Source of the DNA: JBGOTP01 sp041476545
GTDB taxonomy: Bacteria; Acidobacteriota; Vicinamibacteria; Vicinamibacterales; CAVVIG01
Direction: 5' to 3'
NCBI GenBank assembly: GCA_041476545.1
Contig: JBGOTP010000287.1
Coordinates: 1-6,650 of the forward strand
DNA: 6,650 bases
In this document: positions 5,282-6,650 of the stretch, piece after piece
Position numbering within the stretch: the stretch's first letter is position 1
Layout: each line of letters begins with the position of its first letter
Position numbers and translations under genes: made by a program
The notes under the pieces: model-generated
What the model was told of the DNA's origin: nothing
Databases searched by the model: none
Seen by the model: the letters and a program-made list of their open reading frames with translations, nothing else

Positions 5282-6650
5282 ATGACTGGCGACTCATCCG
5301 CTTCATCGCCCGGGCCACGTTGGCCGGCCATCGTCAAGCGCGCTGTCGGTGGCGAGAGTGGCGCAAACCTGTTGGACTACGATCGGGCGCGAGCAGAGTT
5401 TTCGTGGGCTCGGGCGCGGGCCGATCTGGATGGTCTACCCGGCGGGCGGGGGCTGAACATCGCGCACGAGGCCGTGGACCGTCACGCGGCCGGTCCACGC
5501 AGCGGTCGCGTTGCGTTGCGCTGCATCGCGAAATCGGGCGCCACGCGCGATCTCACCTATGCCACGCTAGGCGAAGAAACCAGCCGGTTCGCGAACGTGC
5601 TCACGCGTCTCGGCATCGGCAAAGGCGATCCGGTCGCTGTCCTCATGGGCCGCATCCCCGAGCTGTACATTGCGGCGCTCGGGACACTGAAGAACCGCAG
5701 CGTGTTCACGCCGCTCTTCTCCGCCTTCGGACCCGAGCCGATCCAGTCGCGGATCAACATCGCCCGCGCACGGGTGCTCGTCACAACCGATGTGCTCTAC
5801 CAGAAGAAAGTCGAGGCCATCCGCACGTCCATGCCGAGCCTCGAACACGTGCTGCTCGTGGGAGAGGCCAACTCCCTGCGGAAGCTGTCCGGCACCGAGG
5901 ACCTGCGGGCACTTGTGGCCGCGGCCGATCCGCACTTCTCCATTCTGCCCACCGATCCCGAAGATATCGCGCTGCTCCACTTCACGAGCGGGACAACCGG
6001 AAAGCCGAAGGGTGCGGTGCACGTGCACCAGGCCGTCGTCGCTCATCACGCCACCGCGCGCTTCGCGCTCGATCTGCATCCCGACGACACGTTCTGGTGC
6101 ACGGCGGACCCAGGCTGGGTCACCGGCACGTCCTACGGCATCATCGCACCACTCACGCACGGGCTCACGAGCATCATCGACGAAGCGGACTTCGACGCCG
6201 AGCGCTGGTACCGCATCCTTCAATCGGAAGGCGTCAGCGTGTGGTACACCGCACCGACCGCCATTCGCATGATGATGAGGGTCGGCGCGGAGGCGGCCCG
6301 TCGCTATGCGTTCCCCCGACTCCGGTTCCTGGCGAGCGTCGGAGAGCCGCTCAACCCGGAAGCGGTCGTGTGGGGCGTGGGCGCCTTCGGCCATCCGTTC
6401 CACGACAACTGGTGGCAGACGGAAACCGGCGGCATCATGATCGCGAACTTCGCGGCGATGGACATCAAACCGGGATCGATGGGCCGTCCCCTGCCGGGCA
6501 TCGACGTCGCCCTCGTGCGGCGGACCGGAGACAACGTCACCGTGATCGATGCGCCTGATACCGAGGGTGAGCTGGCCCTTCGCCCGGGCTGGCCGTCGAT
6601 GTTCCGCGGCTATCTGTCCGAGGAGGCGCGCTACCAGAAGTGTTTCGCCG
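5282..6650 (+). CDS. acsA: Acetyl-CoA synthetase (acetate-CoA ligase, AMP-forming), partial (C-terminus beyond right edge)
   Basis: This cytoplasmic ANL-superfamily enzyme would convert acetate, ATP and CoA to acetyl-CoA, AMP and PPi through an acetyl-adenylate. From ATG 5282, 456 codons are visible; the usual length is about 570. Family marks are ANLLDYDRARAEFSW near the N-terminus and NIAHEAVDRH. The P-loop-like TSGTTGKPKG is at 235-244, GWVTG at 278-282, SVGEP at 352-356 and WWQTETGG at 377-384. Val280, Thr281, Val353 and Trp378 match the residues that shape the small acetate pocket of Salmonella Acs (Val310, Thr311, Val386, Trp414), which favours acetate over longer acids. The hinge, the catalytic A10 lysine that is the usual acetylation site, and the C-terminal domain lie beyond the window. 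The start is uncertain: in-frame ATGs also occur at 5213, 5231 and 5255, and none has a good ribosome site. I prefer 5282 because homology begins only about a dozen residues later (RWPAIVKRAVGG). It is divergent from the transpeptidase gene. Confidence 0.93.
   Translation, partial: MTGDSSASSPGPRWPAIVKRAVGGESGANLLDYDRARAEFSWARARADLDGLPGGRGLNIAHEAVDRHAAGPRSGRVALRCIAKSGATRDLTYATLGEETSRFANVLTRLGIGKGDPVAVLMGRIPELYIAALGTLKNRSVFTPLFSAFGPEPIQSRINIARARVLVTTDVLYQKKVEAIRTSMPSLEHVLLVGEANSLRKLSGTEDLRALVAAADPHFSILPTDPEDIALLHFTSGTTGKPKGAVHVHQAVVAHHATARFALDLHPDDTFWCTADPGWVTGTSYGIIAPLTHGLTSIIDEADFDAERWYRILQSEGVSVWYTAPTAIRMMMRVGAEAARRYAFPRLRFLASVGEPLNPEAVVWGVGAFGHPFHDNWWQTETGGIMIANFAAMDIKPGSMGRPLPGIDVALVRRTGDNVTVIDAPDTEGELALRPGWPSMFRGYLSEEARYQKCFA

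Noticed and set aside
5567..6403. Minus-strand open frame of 278 codons inside the synthetase gene
   Set aside because: It is antisense to conserved synthetase motifs and has no recognisable protein features.
5068..6558. Plus-strand open frame of 496 codons overlapping the synthetase in another frame
   Set aside because: The frame starting at 5282 contains all acetyl-CoA synthetase motifs; this one gives an Arg/His-rich product with none.

Overview
The window is gene-dense, high-GC bacterial chromosome with five recognisable genes and no RNA genes, mobile elements or CRISPR. The gene set fits a Gram-negative-type organism: a YcbB/LdtD-type L,D-transpeptidase with a lipoprotein-like leader, a short AcsA-type acetyl-CoA synthetase, a tandem universal stress protein and a group I chaperonin paralogue. 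The flavour of the proteins suggests an environmental lineage such as Acidobacteriota or a deltaproteobacterial-type group. That placement rests on general impression, not on a marker gene, and is low confidence.

Layout, left to right: (1) an aminoglycoside-phosphotransferase-family (APH) kinase on the minus strand, running off the left edge (1-743); (2) a divergent groEL paralogue, minus (780-2399); (3) a two-domain universal stress protein (USP), minus (2410-3306); (4) a 143-nt spacer with two GC-rich hairpins; (5) a large L,D-transpeptidase, minus (3450-5165); (6) a short divergent intergenic region; (7) an acetyl-CoA synthetase on the plus strand, running off the right edge (from about 5282).

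USP, groEL and the kinase are very probably one transcript in the order USP -> groEL -> kinase, with gaps of 10 and 36 nt and no terminator between them. The transpeptidase lies upstream on the same strand but is separated by a spacer that could hold the operon's own promoter. The synthetase is transcribed divergently from the transpeptidase. Taken together the set looks like a stress or survival module: ATP-binding USP, protein folding, cell-wall cross-link remodelling, acetate activation and a small-molecule or protein kinase of unknown substrate.

The most notable item is the GroEL. Its catalytic aspartates and substrate/GroES-contact residues are intact at exactly the E. coli positions. 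However, it has Asn instead of Lys at position 51 of the nucleotide site (resembling the NDG motif of group II chaperonins), lacks the GGM tail, has no groES beside it, and sits in an operon with a USP and a kinase-like protein.
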